From positions 62,001-126,000 of the forward strand of contig CAYYLD010000001.1 in assembly GCA_964472495.1 (NCBI GenBank): a DNA stretch of 64,000 nucleotides. The letters are read 5' to 3'. How positions within the stretch are numbered: the first letter of the stretch is position 1; the number at the start of each line of letters is the position of its first letter. A program made the translations under genes and the position numbers. The stretch is from CAYXST01 sp964472495 (GTDB lineage: Bacteria; Patescibacteriota; Minisyncoccia; Portnoybacterales; UBA2143). The notes beneath the pieces are model-generated. The model did not search any database. It was not told the DNA's origin and saw nothing but the letters and a program-made list of their open reading frames with translations. This document shows positions 57,053 through 64,000 of the stretch, one piece after another.

Positions 57053-58299
57053 CTACCGAGCCAAAAAGAAATCTCCTGAAAAGCATCTCTAAATTAGTTC
57101 TTTTAAGTTTAACGCGCCTGGTCTTGAAAAAATACAAGCCGTTGGTTATTGGAGTGACTGGCAGTTTAGGGAAAACAACCATGACTCAATTCAGCGCCGC
57201 CCTTTTAGGGAAATCCTTAAATGTCATTCAAACTGAATACGATTTCGCCACCGTTTTAACGGCCCCTCTGACTCTCTTGCGGCTGAAAAAACCGAAAAGA
57301 ACTAAAAATATCTTCTGGCTCCTGCCAATCTTCATTATCAAAACTCTTCTCCGCCTGTTAATTAAAAAAGATTATCCACAATGTTTTGTTCTGGAGCTAA
57401 GATCGGATGTCCGGGCCGGACAAAGCATGAAAGAACTAATTAAGGCCTTGCGGCCCCAAGTAGGCATCATTACGGCCATTGAGCCGGTTCATTTAACCTA
57501 TTTTAAAACAATTAAGCGGATAGCCCGGGCCAAAAGAACCCTTATTGAATCCCTGCCCAAACAAGGATTAGCTCTGCTCAATTATGATGATCCTTTAGTC
57601 AGAGAAATGTCCCCTTTTAGTCAGGCCCTCGTACTTTCCTATGGATTGTCCCCTCAGGCCCAAATAAGGGCTGAACAGGTCAAGCTAGGACCGACCGGTT
57701 TATCTTTCAACATCCATTATCAGGATAAAGTTATCCCCGTTAAGGCGCCCCATCTAATTAATCGGACTTATCTTTATCCTCTCCTGACAGCTACCGCTTT
57801 AACTCTGATTTACGGTCGCCTTTCAGTTAAAGAGATAAATCAAACAATCAGCCAGCTTAAGCCGGTTCCAGGTCGAGGCAACCCTGTTAAAGGAATCAAA
57901 AAAACTATTCTTATTAATAATGCTTTCAATGCTACGCCTCGTTCAGTTATAGAAGCCCTGGACAGTTTCAAAGCCGTTTTCCCGAACAAGAAAAAAATCG
58001 CCGTCCTGGGTGATATGCTCCAGATGGAAAACTTAACCGAAAAAGGACATCGCCAAGTTGGCCGGAAAGCGGCTCAAATAAAACCAGGTCTTTTGATTAC
58101 TGTTGGACCAAGCGCCCGTCTGATTGCTCAAGAAGCGATTAAACTGGGCTATCCCCGAGAACAAGTTCGGCAAACAGCTGATTTTAAAGAGGCAACCGCT
58201 CTGCTTAAAAAGATAATCCAAGGCGGTGAAGTAATTCTCTTTAAGGCCTCTCACGACATTAAATTATATAAAATCATTGAAAAACTGCGGATTAAATAA
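57049..58299 (+). CDS. MurF-like Mur ligase family protein
   Basis: 416-aa ATP-dependent ligase. P-loop GVTGSLGKTT (35-44), the central domain with LRPQVGIITAIEPVHLTYFK (about 139-158, the acidic metal loop with His), and LINNAFNATPRSVIEALDSF plus IAVLGDMLQMENLTEKGHRQ in the C-terminal domain, which is the MurF pattern. An extra hydrophobic stretch (about 85-104, LLPIFIIKTLLRLLI) interrupts the N-terminal region and may bind the membrane. Unlike real MurF it lacks the UDP-MurNAc-binding first domain, so its substrate is probably not the cell-wall precursor. Coupled to ATP-grasp genes on both sides. Confidence 0.82.
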   Translation: MTTEPKRNLLKSISKLVLLSLTRLVLKKYKPLVIGVTGSLGKTTMTQFSAALLGKSLNVIQTEYDFATVLTAPLTLLRLKKPKRTKNIFWLLPIFIIKTLLRLLIKKDYPQCFVLELRSDVRAGQSMKELIKALRPQVGIITAIEPVHLTYFKTIKRIARAKRTLIESLPKQGLALLNYDDPLVREMSPFSQALVLSYGLSPQAQIRAEQVKLGPTGLSFNIHYQDKVIPVKAPHLINRTYLYPLLTATALTLIYGRLSVKEINQTISQLKPVPGRGNPVKGIKKTILINNAFNATPRSVIEALDSFKAVFPNKKKIAVLGDMLQMENLTEKGHRQVGRKAAQIKPGLLITVGPSARLIAQEAIKLGYPREQVRQTADFKEATALLKKIIQGGEVILFKASHDIKLYKIIEKLRIK

Positions 58300-58301
58300 T
58301 T

Positions 58302-59162
58302 ATGAAAATACTTATTATCGGCTCCAGGGAATCAAAAGAGAGCCAATTATTAAAAGAAGAAGCCGAAAACAAGAATCACTCGGTTGAAATAATTCCTCTG
58401 GCCAAATTGATTTTTAGTGGTCAGAAAGATTTATCAATTACCACGCCAACTAGTCAAGATATTAAAAATTTTGAGGCAGTTCTGTTCAGAGCCATCAGTC
58501 AGCACATTATTGAAGCGAAAATCGTCGCTCAATACATGAAGGCCTGCCAAAGAAAGGTGGTTGATGAAATTCTAGCTCAAGGCAACTATGAATACCATAA
58601 ATTTTTTATGCACAGCCGGCTTTGGGCCAAACAAATTCCCCAACCGACTACTTTTTTCATTCTTAACTCCGCTAATCTCAAAAAAGCTGTCCAAAAAATC
58701 AAACCGCCTTTTATTGTTAAGCATATTAAAGAAATGCATGGTCGGAATAATTTTCGCTTCGATTCTCGAGAAGAATTATTTAATTTTTTTAAGAAAAAAG
58801 AACGGCTAGGTTATTATTTAATTCAGGAATGGTATCCAGCCAAATATTATTACCGGACTTTAGTTTTAGGTAACAAGGTCTTGGGAGCCATGGAAAGGTT
58901 ATCGCTCCATTGCCAAGACCGACCCGAAATCTCTCTAATCCAGCGGTCGAAAAAAGCCAGCTTGTCAGCTGACCTGAAAAAAATCTCTCTTGCCGCGGCC
59001 AAGGCCCTGGGGATTGAATTAGCTGGCTTAGACATTATGCCCGACCCCGAAGGCCAGTTAAGAATCTTGGAAATCAATCGCTCGCCTCAATTTAAACGTT
59101 TTAGCCAGGTAACCGGCCTCAAGGTAGCTGAAGAGATAATTAAATATATTGAAAAGAAATAG
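58302..59162 (+). CDS. RimK-like ATP-grasp ligase
   Basis: 286-aa protein. N-terminal Rossmann-type pre-ATP-grasp part MKILIIGSRESKESQLLKEE to about residue 110, then an ATP-grasp fold: PFIVKHIKEMHGRNNFRFDS (ATP lysine in FIVKH), LIQEWYPAKYYYRTLVLGNK, and the metal-binding end LDIMPDPEGQLRILEINRSP (about 245-264). Relatives ligate amino acids (glutamate to ribosomal S6, lysine biosynthesis, cofactor tails). It is the last gene of the 7TM/ATP-grasp-protease/Mur-ligase run, 2 nt after the preceding stop, and ends before a strong terminator. Confidence 0.82.
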   Translation: MKILIIGSRESKESQLLKEEAENKNHSVEIIPLAKLIFSGQKDLSITTPTSQDIKNFEAVLFRAISQHIIEAKIVAQYMKACQRKVVDEILAQGNYEYHKFFMHSRLWAKQIPQPTTFFILNSANLKKAVQKIKPPFIVKHIKEMHGRNNFRFDSREELFNFFKKKERLGYYLIQEWYPAKYYYRTLVLGNKVLGAMERLSLHCQDRPEISLIQRSKKASLSADLKKISLAAAKALGIELAGLDIMPDPEGQLRILEINRSPQFKRFSQVTGLKVAEEIIKYIEKK

Positions 59163-59277
59163 CCAAATAGAGCTATTTTAGGAGAATAAGTTCGGGTACC
59201 CTCCACTCCGCATGCTGAACAAAGTCAGAACCTATCTTTTAACAAAACAGACGCAGCTTGTAACTTGAAAATAAGAA

Positions 59278-59311
59278 CGCCTTGATGTAATTACATCAAG
59301 GCGCCTTTTTT
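59278..59311 (+). terminator. Terminator of the peptide-ligase operon
   Basis: CGCCTTGATGTAA (59278-59290) pairs perfectly with TTACATCAAGGCG (59291-59303), followed by CCTTTTTTG. Confidence 0.85.
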
Positions 59312-59440
59312 GTATTGAACCGGGGAGGAACTAATCGAAAAGCCCGAATGGTCTGCGACCCTTACGGCCGCCGTAGAAAATACCCATCAAGGCTTCTCCT
59401 ATGGGATCTCTGTCTTTAATCGCCTAAAGGATTTTATTCT

Positions 59441-59767
59441 CTACATAAGATCCCTAACAATAGGTATTCCTTCCTCTTTCCATGGATTATCGAGTTCACC
59501 CGAAGTAGCAAAAGGAGACTCAAAACCGTCTCTCTTTGCATTGGCTACTCGCTCTGGAGCCTTGGCTTCAATTCCTTGCTTTAATACAGCTAACTCGAGC
59601 TCGACGAGACGCTCTCTAGTGACCCTATCAGAGGTAAGCACATTAGTGGCGTAAATGTGCCTCGAGCCATCCCAAATCCGAAAAACAGTTTTCTTACCAC
59701 GTTTACGGGCGTGAACCTCAAAGCCATCAACTCGAACCTCAAAGCCATCAACTACTTGACTTACCAT
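59441..59767 (-). CDS. Hypothetical protein (108 aa), strong ribosome-binding site
   Basis: Not recognised. The start at 59767 (MVSQVVDGFEVRVDGFEVHA) has AGGAGGGG 6 nt upstream; an upstream in-frame ATG has none. VDGFEVRVDGFEV is a small tandem repeat, also exact at DNA level (about 20 nt, 59718-59756). A basic beta-hairpin part (RKRGKKTVFRIWDGSRHIYA) and a helical segment (RERLVELELAVLKQGIEA) follow. Soluble. It is one of three little-supported genes in the region 59.3-60.4 kb. Confidence 0.55.
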   Translation of the reverse strand: MVSQVVDGFEVRVDGFEVHARKRGKKTVFRIWDGSRHIYATNVLTSDRVTRERLVELELAVLKQGIEAKAPERVANAKRDGFESPFATSGELDNPWKEEGIPIVRDLM

Positions 59768-60138
59768 GTAAACCCCTCCTATCTTATTATTTGTTATTTT
59801 ATTGTTCGTGAACCAGAAACAGGATAACACATCTGGTTATCCTGTCAATGTTAGCTCACACTATGACTATACCCTACTATGCCTAATTTTGCTCCCCCTA
59901 TTGAACGCGTTTAGAACAATAGATTGGGATAAGATTAAAGAAAAATTAGAAATGATAATTCCTGTTGTAAAAAGATATATTCCAAACTTTGTTCAGTAAA
60001 AAATAGAAAGCCTCGTACCAGATTAAGCACGAGGCCTTTAAAAGAGTGGGCGGCAAAATTAATTATTAAAGGAATTACAACTTTTACTGGCTTTGGCCAA
60101 TAGAGCTTAATCACTCTATTTTATACCCACAAAATGGA
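59768..60138. other. Gene-poor stretch with a hairpin
   Basis: No convincing gene. A 65-codon plus-strand frame (59802-59999) has neither ribosome-binding site nor recognisable motif, though its end (WDKIKEKLEMIIPVVKRYIP) could be a remnant of a helical protein. GCCTCGT (60010-60016) pairs with ACGAGGC (60029-60035), bordered by AAAG and CTTTAAAA, a possible two-way terminator. AATAGAG/CTCTATT near 60099-60120 is a second weak hairpin. Confidence 0.5.
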
Positions 60139-60324
60139 CTAAAAAACAAAATTACATTTTTCTTTTAAAATTCTTTCTGCTAACTTTTGATCATCAATCT
60201 CTAAATTAATTTTATTTCCTTTATAGCGCACTGATATTCCTTTTTCTTCTCCCTCGTTTTCTAGATGATTTATTCTTGCTGGCCCTAAAAATTCTTGTGG
60301 TATATCCTGAATAATTACTTTCAT
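60139..60324 (-). CDS. Hypothetical protein (61 aa), strong ribosome-binding site
   Basis: Not recognised. Start at 60324 (MKVIIQDIPQEFLGPARINH) with AAGGAGAG about 6 nt upstream; an ATG 14 codons earlier has none. Short beta-alpha pattern ending with a helix (DDQKLAERILKEKCNFVF). The fold could be a small barrel or ferredoxin-like half domain. It precedes tyrS in the other order (tyrS lies 5' on the plus coordinate, same strand upstream), so it is downstream of nothing obvious and probably independent. Confidence 0.5.
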   Translation of the reverse strand: MKVIIQDIPQEFLGPARINHLENEGEEKGISVRYKGNKINLEIDDQKLAERILKEKCNFVF

Positions 60325-60421
60325 TTCTTTCTCTCCTTTTTGTTTTATATAAATAGACGATAGCACATAGCTATACTTTTGTCAAATTTTGCTCCATGGG
60401 TATGATTCGAACCTAGAATAA

Positions 60422-61657
60422 TTAGATTTTTATCTTAACAAACTTTCTCTTGCCTACCTGTATAATAATAAAGTTTTTTCTAACACCTCCCTTAACATCT
60501 CCCCTAACATCTACGTCTGGTTTCTGCCAATCTGTAATTTTTTTATCATCTATTTTAACTGCGCCTTGTTCAATTAATCTTTTAGCCTCGCTTTTACTTG
60601 GAACTATCTTTGCTACTTCAACTAACAAATCTAAAACCTGATATCTTTTTTTATCTGTTTTAATTACAGGGATTTCTGTTGGTTTTTCTTTGTCTTTAAA
60701 AACGCGGTTGAATTCTTTTTCGGCTTGGAGGGCGGCTGACTGGCTGTGGTGGATAGTTACAATTTCTCTGGCCAAGCGGGCCTTGGCGTCGCGTGGGTTT
60801 ATTTTTCCCCGTTTAATCTGTTCTTTAATCTGATTAACTTCCTCCATAAGTATATCAGTACAAAGCTCTAAACCGGGGCCAATAATTTCATCGGGCCAAG
60901 CCATAATCTGGCCGAACATTTCATTTGGCTTTTCACTTAAAGCAATCATCTTGCCTTCGGTTTTACCCATTTTTTGACCAGACGGGTCAACTAACAATTT
61001 GGTGGTTAAAACAAACTTCTCCTTATTCTTCATCTTTTTCATTAATGTCCGGCCGGCCAACATATTAAAGGTCTGGTCGTTGCCACCTACTTCTAAATCA
61101 ACATCCATGGCCACAGAATCATAGGCCTGGACCAAAGGGTAAAGAAATTCATGTAAATACAAATCCTTTCCCTCTTGTATCCTTTTTTTAAACATATCTC
61201 TAGCCAGAGTTTGTTGAGCAGTAAAATTAGAAGCTAAATTAACTAAATCTATAAAACTTAATTTATCATTCCACTGACTGTTATACATCACCTTAGCCGG
61301 ATTCCGACCAGTAAATTTCAAAATCTTACTGGCTTGCTTCTGATAATCCTTGGCGTTTTTAAGAAGCTTTTCTCTGGCCATCTTTTTTCTGGTGGCTCTT
61401 TTATCGCTAGGGTCGCCAATCATGCCGGTAAAATCGCCGATTAAAAAAATAACTTCGTGGCCCAGGGCCTGAAACTGGGCTAATTTTCTGATGGTAATGG
61501 CATGGCCGATATGAAGAGTCGGCGCAGTTGGGTCATAGCCACAATAGAGCCGGATTTTTTGTCCGGACCTTAATCTTTCCTCCAAGGCCTGCCGATTAGG
61601 GTAGATATTTTCTACGCCTCGCGTTAAGGCTTCTTTAATTTTAGTCTCTTGATCCAT
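60422..61657 (-). CDS. tyrS: Tyrosyl-tRNA synthetase
   Basis: Class I synthetase, 411 aa. The start ATG at 61657 gives MDQETKIKEALTRGVENIYP; a TTG five codons upstream is less likely. HIGH is in CGYDPTAPTLHIGHAITIRK, KMSKS is KMGKTEGKMI (TyrRS usually has KMSKS or KFGKT). VGGNDQTFNMLAGRTLMKKM and LYPLVQAYDSVAMDVDLEVG are diagnostic. A C-terminal S4 domain (about 345-411) binds the tRNA anticodon arm; it contains the tandem-like DVDVRGDVKGGVRK. Divergent from the penicillin-binding protein. Confidence 0.96.
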   Translation of the reverse strand: MDQETKIKEALTRGVENIYPNRQALEERLRSGQKIRLYCGYDPTAPTLHIGHAITIRKLAQFQALGHEVIFLIGDFTGMIGDPSDKRATRKKMAREKLLKNAKDYQKQASKILKFTGRNPAKVMYNSQWNDKLSFIDLVNLASNFTAQQTLARDMFKKRIQEGKDLYLHEFLYPLVQAYDSVAMDVDLEVGGNDQTFNMLAGRTLMKKMKNKEKFVLTTKLLVDPSGQKMGKTEGKMIALSEKPNEMFGQIMAWPDEIIGPGLELCTDILMEEVNQIKEQIKRGKINPRDAKARLAREIVTIHHSQSAALQAEKEFNRVFKDKEKPTEIPVIKTDKKRYQVLDLLVEVAKIVPSKSEAKRLIEQGAVKIDDKKITDWQKPDVDVRGDVKGGVRKNFIIIQVGKRKFVKIKI

Positions 61658-61724
61658 GATATAACAAGTCAATCATATGATAGCACCCTTGATAAAAGCG
61701 GTCAATTCTGTCAGAATAAAAGAA

Positions 61725-64000
61725 ATGTTTAGAAGAATACTTAAGCCAATAATTAAATTAGCTGTTTTTTGTTTGGTCATCGGTATTTTAGCCGTTCTGG
61801 CCGTTTCTGCTTATTTCGCCAAGGATTTACCCGACCCGACTAAAATCAGCCAACGTCAAGTAGTTGAATCGACCAAGATTTACGACCGGACCGGTCAGGT
61901 TGTTCTATATGACATCCACGGCGAGGAGAGAAGAACAGTTATCCTTTTTGAAGAAATACCTCAATTTGTCAAAGACGCCACCGTAGTCATTGAAGATGAT
62001 AATTTTTATCATCACTTTGGTCTGGACTGGCGAGGAATTTTGCGGGCCGCCTGGTCTAATTTAACCGGCAATAGAATCGCCCAAGGCGGCTCAACCATTA
62101 CCCAGCAGTTCATTAAAAACGCTTATTTAGGCGGCCCTCAATCAGCCAGGACTTTCACTCGGAAAATTAAAGAAGCCATCCTGGCTCCATTGATGGAAAG
62201 AAAATATTCCAAGGACGAGATTCTTGGATTTTATCTTAATCAGGTGCCTTACGGCTCTAACGCCTACGGTATTGAAGCAGCCGCTCAAACCTATTTTAAC
62301 AAGCCAGCCCGAGAATTAATCTTAGCTGAATCGGTTCTTTTAGCGGCTCTTCCCCAGGCGCCAAGTTATTACTCGCCTTACGGTTCTCATCCCGAAGAAT
62401 TAAAGGCCAGACAAGAATATATTTTAGACAGAATGGTCAAGTTCGGCTATGTTACCGAAGAAGAAGCCAGCCAAGCCAAAGAAGAAGAGTTAGAATACGC
62501 TTCCCAAACCGACCTCAAAGCTCATCATTTTGTCACCATGATTCAGGAATATCTGGAGGAAAACTATGGTCGTCAATATACTGATATCAACATGGCTGGC
62601 CTGAGGGTTTACACTACTCTGGATTGGGACTTGCAAAAAATCGCTGAGGAAGTGGTTAGCCAAGGAGTGAGACAAAACGAAAAAAGTTATCGAGCAACCA
62701 ATGCCGCCTTAGTCGCTCTTGACCCAAAAACCGGCCAACTATTGGCTTTGGTCGGCTCAAAAGGTTATGAAGAGGAGCAATTTAACGTAGCCACCAGCCC
62801 CCACCGACAGCCCGGTTCTTCTTTCAAGCCCTTTGCCTATGCCACGGCTTTCAAAAAGGGCTATAATCCAGAAACAATTATTTTTGATTTAGAGACCGGC
62901 TTCGGTAAATTCGGACCAGGCGAAGGCGAAGAATATGCTCCTAAAAACTATGACTTGAAATTTCGCGGGCCGGTAACCATGAGACAGGCCTTGGCCCAAT
63001 CAATTAACCTGCCCTCGGTTAAAACTCTCTATTTGGCCGGAGTCAATGAGACAATTAACTTGGCCCAAGATATGGGCATCACCACTCTTAAAGACCGTAA
63101 TCGTTACAGTTTATCCCTGGTTTTAGGGGGTGGCGAAATTAAATTAATTGATGAAACGGCCGCTTACGGCGTCTTCGCCACCGAGGGAATCAAGCATCCT
63201 TTAAAAATAATTCTCAAAATTGAAGATGCCCAAGAGAATATTTTAGAAGAATACAGGGACGAAGCTATCCGGGTCCTTGACGAACAAGTCGCCCGCCAAA
63301 TCAACGACATTCTCTCCGATGAAGCGGCTCGGGCGCCGATGTTCGGCTCACATTCCAAACTTTACTTAGATGGCCGGCCGGCGGCCGCCAAAACCGGCAC
63401 TACCCAAGATTATAGTGACGGCTGGACAGTCGGCTATACGCCCAGTTTGGTCGCCGGTGTCTGGGCCGGCAACAACGACTACACTCAAAAAATGAAGCCT
63501 GGAGCAGCCGGTCTCTATGTGGCCGCCCCTGTCTGGCATGATTTCATGGTCCAGGCCTATCAATTTAAGCTAAATCAGGAAACTACTGGAGAAGAAAAGC
63601 AATTCGTCTTGCCCGAAAGAGTGGAAAATTTTGACCGACCTGAACCAACTCCAACGACGACCAAGCCGATGCTTAACGGACAATTAGCCTATCAAAGAAA
63701 GATTGGCATTGACGAAATTTCCGGAAAATTAGCTACCTTATTGACGCCGCCTGATTTAATTAAAGAGAGAATTTATCAGGAAGTTCACTCTATTCTTTAC
63801 TATGTCAATAAAGATAACCCTCTCGGAGATTATCCTGACCAGCCCGACCAAGACCCTCAATTTGACAATTGGGAAAAGGCAGTCCTGGCCTGGACGGCTA
63901 ATCAGCCTTGTTCAGGCAGTATTTGTTATAATCAGAATCCACCTGATCAATATGACGATGTCCATACTCAAGAGAACCAACCTCAGGTAAAAATTACCTC
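61725..64000 (+). CDS. Class A penicillin-binding protein (transglycosylase/transpeptidase), 3' end cut
   Basis: Peptidoglycan synthase; 758 codons are visible and the frame runs off the window. Membrane anchor at about 8-32. The transglycosylase domain has VVIEDDNFYHHFGLDWRGIL (catalytic Glu) and GGSTITQQFIKNAYLG. The transpeptidase domain has SxxK in HRQPGSSFKPFAYATA and KTGTTQDYSDGWTVGYTP. Between them RKIKEAILAPLMERKYSKDE is the usual GT51 end. The C-terminal tail is Pro/Asp-rich. Start chosen at ATG 61725; an in-frame ATG at 61677 is possible, but a weak promoter (TTGATA-17-CAGAAT) lies between them. Confidence 0.95.
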   Translation, partial: MFRRILKPIIKLAVFCLVIGILAVLAVSAYFAKDLPDPTKISQRQVVESTKIYDRTGQVVLYDIHGEERRTVILFEEIPQFVKDATVVIEDDNFYHHFGLDWRGILRAAWSNLTGNRIAQGGSTITQQFIKNAYLGGPQSARTFTRKIKEAILAPLMERKYSKDEILGFYLNQVPYGSNAYGIEAAAQTYFNKPARELILAESVLLAALPQAPSYYSPYGSHPEELKARQEYILDRMVKFGYVTEEEASQAKEEELEYASQTDLKAHHFVTMIQEYLEENYGRQYTDINMAGLRVYTTLDWDLQKIAEEVVSQGVRQNEKSYRATNAALVALDPKTGQLLALVGSKGYEEEQFNVATSPHRQPGSSFKPFAYATAFKKGYNPETIIFDLETGFGKFGPGEGEEYAPKNYDLKFRGPVTMRQALAQSINLPSVKTLYLAGVNETINLAQDMGITTLKDRNRYSLSLVLGGGEIKLIDETAAYGVFATEGIKHPLKIILKIEDAQENILEEYRDEAIRVLDEQVARQINDILSDEAARAPMFGSHSKLYLDGRPAAAKTGTTQDYSDGWTVGYTPSLVAGVWAGNNDYTQKMKPGAAGLYVAAPVWHDFMVQAYQFKLNQETTGEEKQFVLPERVENFDRPEPTPTTTKPMLNGQLAYQRKIGIDEISGKLATLLTPPDLIKERIYQEVHSILYYVNKDNPLGDYPDQPDQDPQFDNWEKAVLAWTANQPCSGSICYNQNPPDQYDDVHTQENQPQVKIT

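Noticed and set aside
59331..59387. 18-aa frame on the minus strand with an AGGAGA site at good distance
   Set aside because: Too short to judge; no motif. The peptide (MGIFYGGRKGRRPFGLFD) could be the end of a decayed gene, but nothing confirms it.
59802..59999. 65-codon plus-strand frame
   Set aside because: No ribosome-binding site, no family, overlaps the leader of the convergent small gene; only a possible remnant.
60395..60420. tRNA gene or attachment site near tyrS
   Set aside because: A TTCGAAT-like T-loop is present on the minus strand, but the flanking T-stem does not pair and no acceptor or anticodon stem can be built.
1..64000. CRISPR arrays, prophage or insertion-sequence transposase genes
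   Set aside because: No regularly spaced direct repeats and no transposase, integrase or phage structural gene was recognised.

Overview
The window reads as a stretch of a small bacterial chromosome of the Candidate Phyla Radiation (Patescibacteria, most likely Parcubacteria-like). This is inferred from gene content and style, not from a database match: about 40% GC by eye, tightly packed genes, shortened housekeeping proteins (RecO, YebC, DUF3048, a stand-alone 5'-3' exonuclease), a LytR-CpsA-Psr protein, large unknown membrane-anchored surface proteins, and standard use of TGA as stop (topA, dprA), which argues against the recoded Gracilibacteria/SR1.

Layout. 1-12.2 kb (minus strand): ftsA (cut by the window), ybeY, a duplicated-domain membrane protein, yqeY-rpsU, a beta-CASP RNase, a YkuK-like protein, an unlisted 53-aa gene, the rtcB-archease RNA ligase pair, an amino-acid permease, HIT, hisS and lepB. 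12.2-17.7 kb (plus): LCP protein, pth, dprA-topA. 17.7-43 kb (mostly minus): a Nudix-like gene, RelA/SpoT (plus), parAB, tRNA-Leu, PAP2, tsaC, leuS, tatD-metG-rsmI, an AI-2E-family permease, M16 protease, dodecin, glyS, an ABC exporter, recO, ileS and argS. 43-45.8 kb (plus): smpB, tmRNA, then infC-rpmI-rplT. 45.9-49.3 kb (minus): holA, DUF3048, 5' exonuclease, tsaE. 49.4-59.2 kb (plus): a PilB/GspE ATPase, ruvB, a lamin-tail surface protein, yebC-ruvC and a four-gene peptide-ligase-like operon. 59.2-64 kb: small orphan genes, tyrS, and a class A penicillin-binding protein cut by the window end.

Themes. Translation and RNA quality control dominate: seven aminoacyl-tRNA synthetases, tmRNA with SmpB, Pth, RsmI, TsaC/TsaE, YbeY, RtcB/archease. 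Several of these genes carry extra sequence. Three synthetase genes (leuS, metG, argS) contain an in-frame copy of one palindromic repeat, always read in the same frame, with further copies between genes. A second GC-rich repeat sits in-frame in the LCP and beta-CASP genes, and a third in rsmI. IleRS carries a complete-looking histidine-phosphatase domain inside its catalytic domain.

The strongest candidate for an undescribed system is 55029-59162: a 7TM protein, an ATP-grasp ligase fused to a retropepsin-like protease, a MurF-like ligase and a second RimK-like ATP-grasp ligase. It resembles a split cyanophycin-synthetase-type peptide polymer machine.

Expression signals follow two styles. 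Core genes often have a -35/-10 promoter whose -10 box ends only 6-9 nt before the start codon (leaderless or nearly so). Small orphan genes have strong AGGAGG ribosome-binding sites and often their own terminators. infC has no ATG/GTG/TTG start and seems to begin at ATT, 9 nt after the tmRNA.
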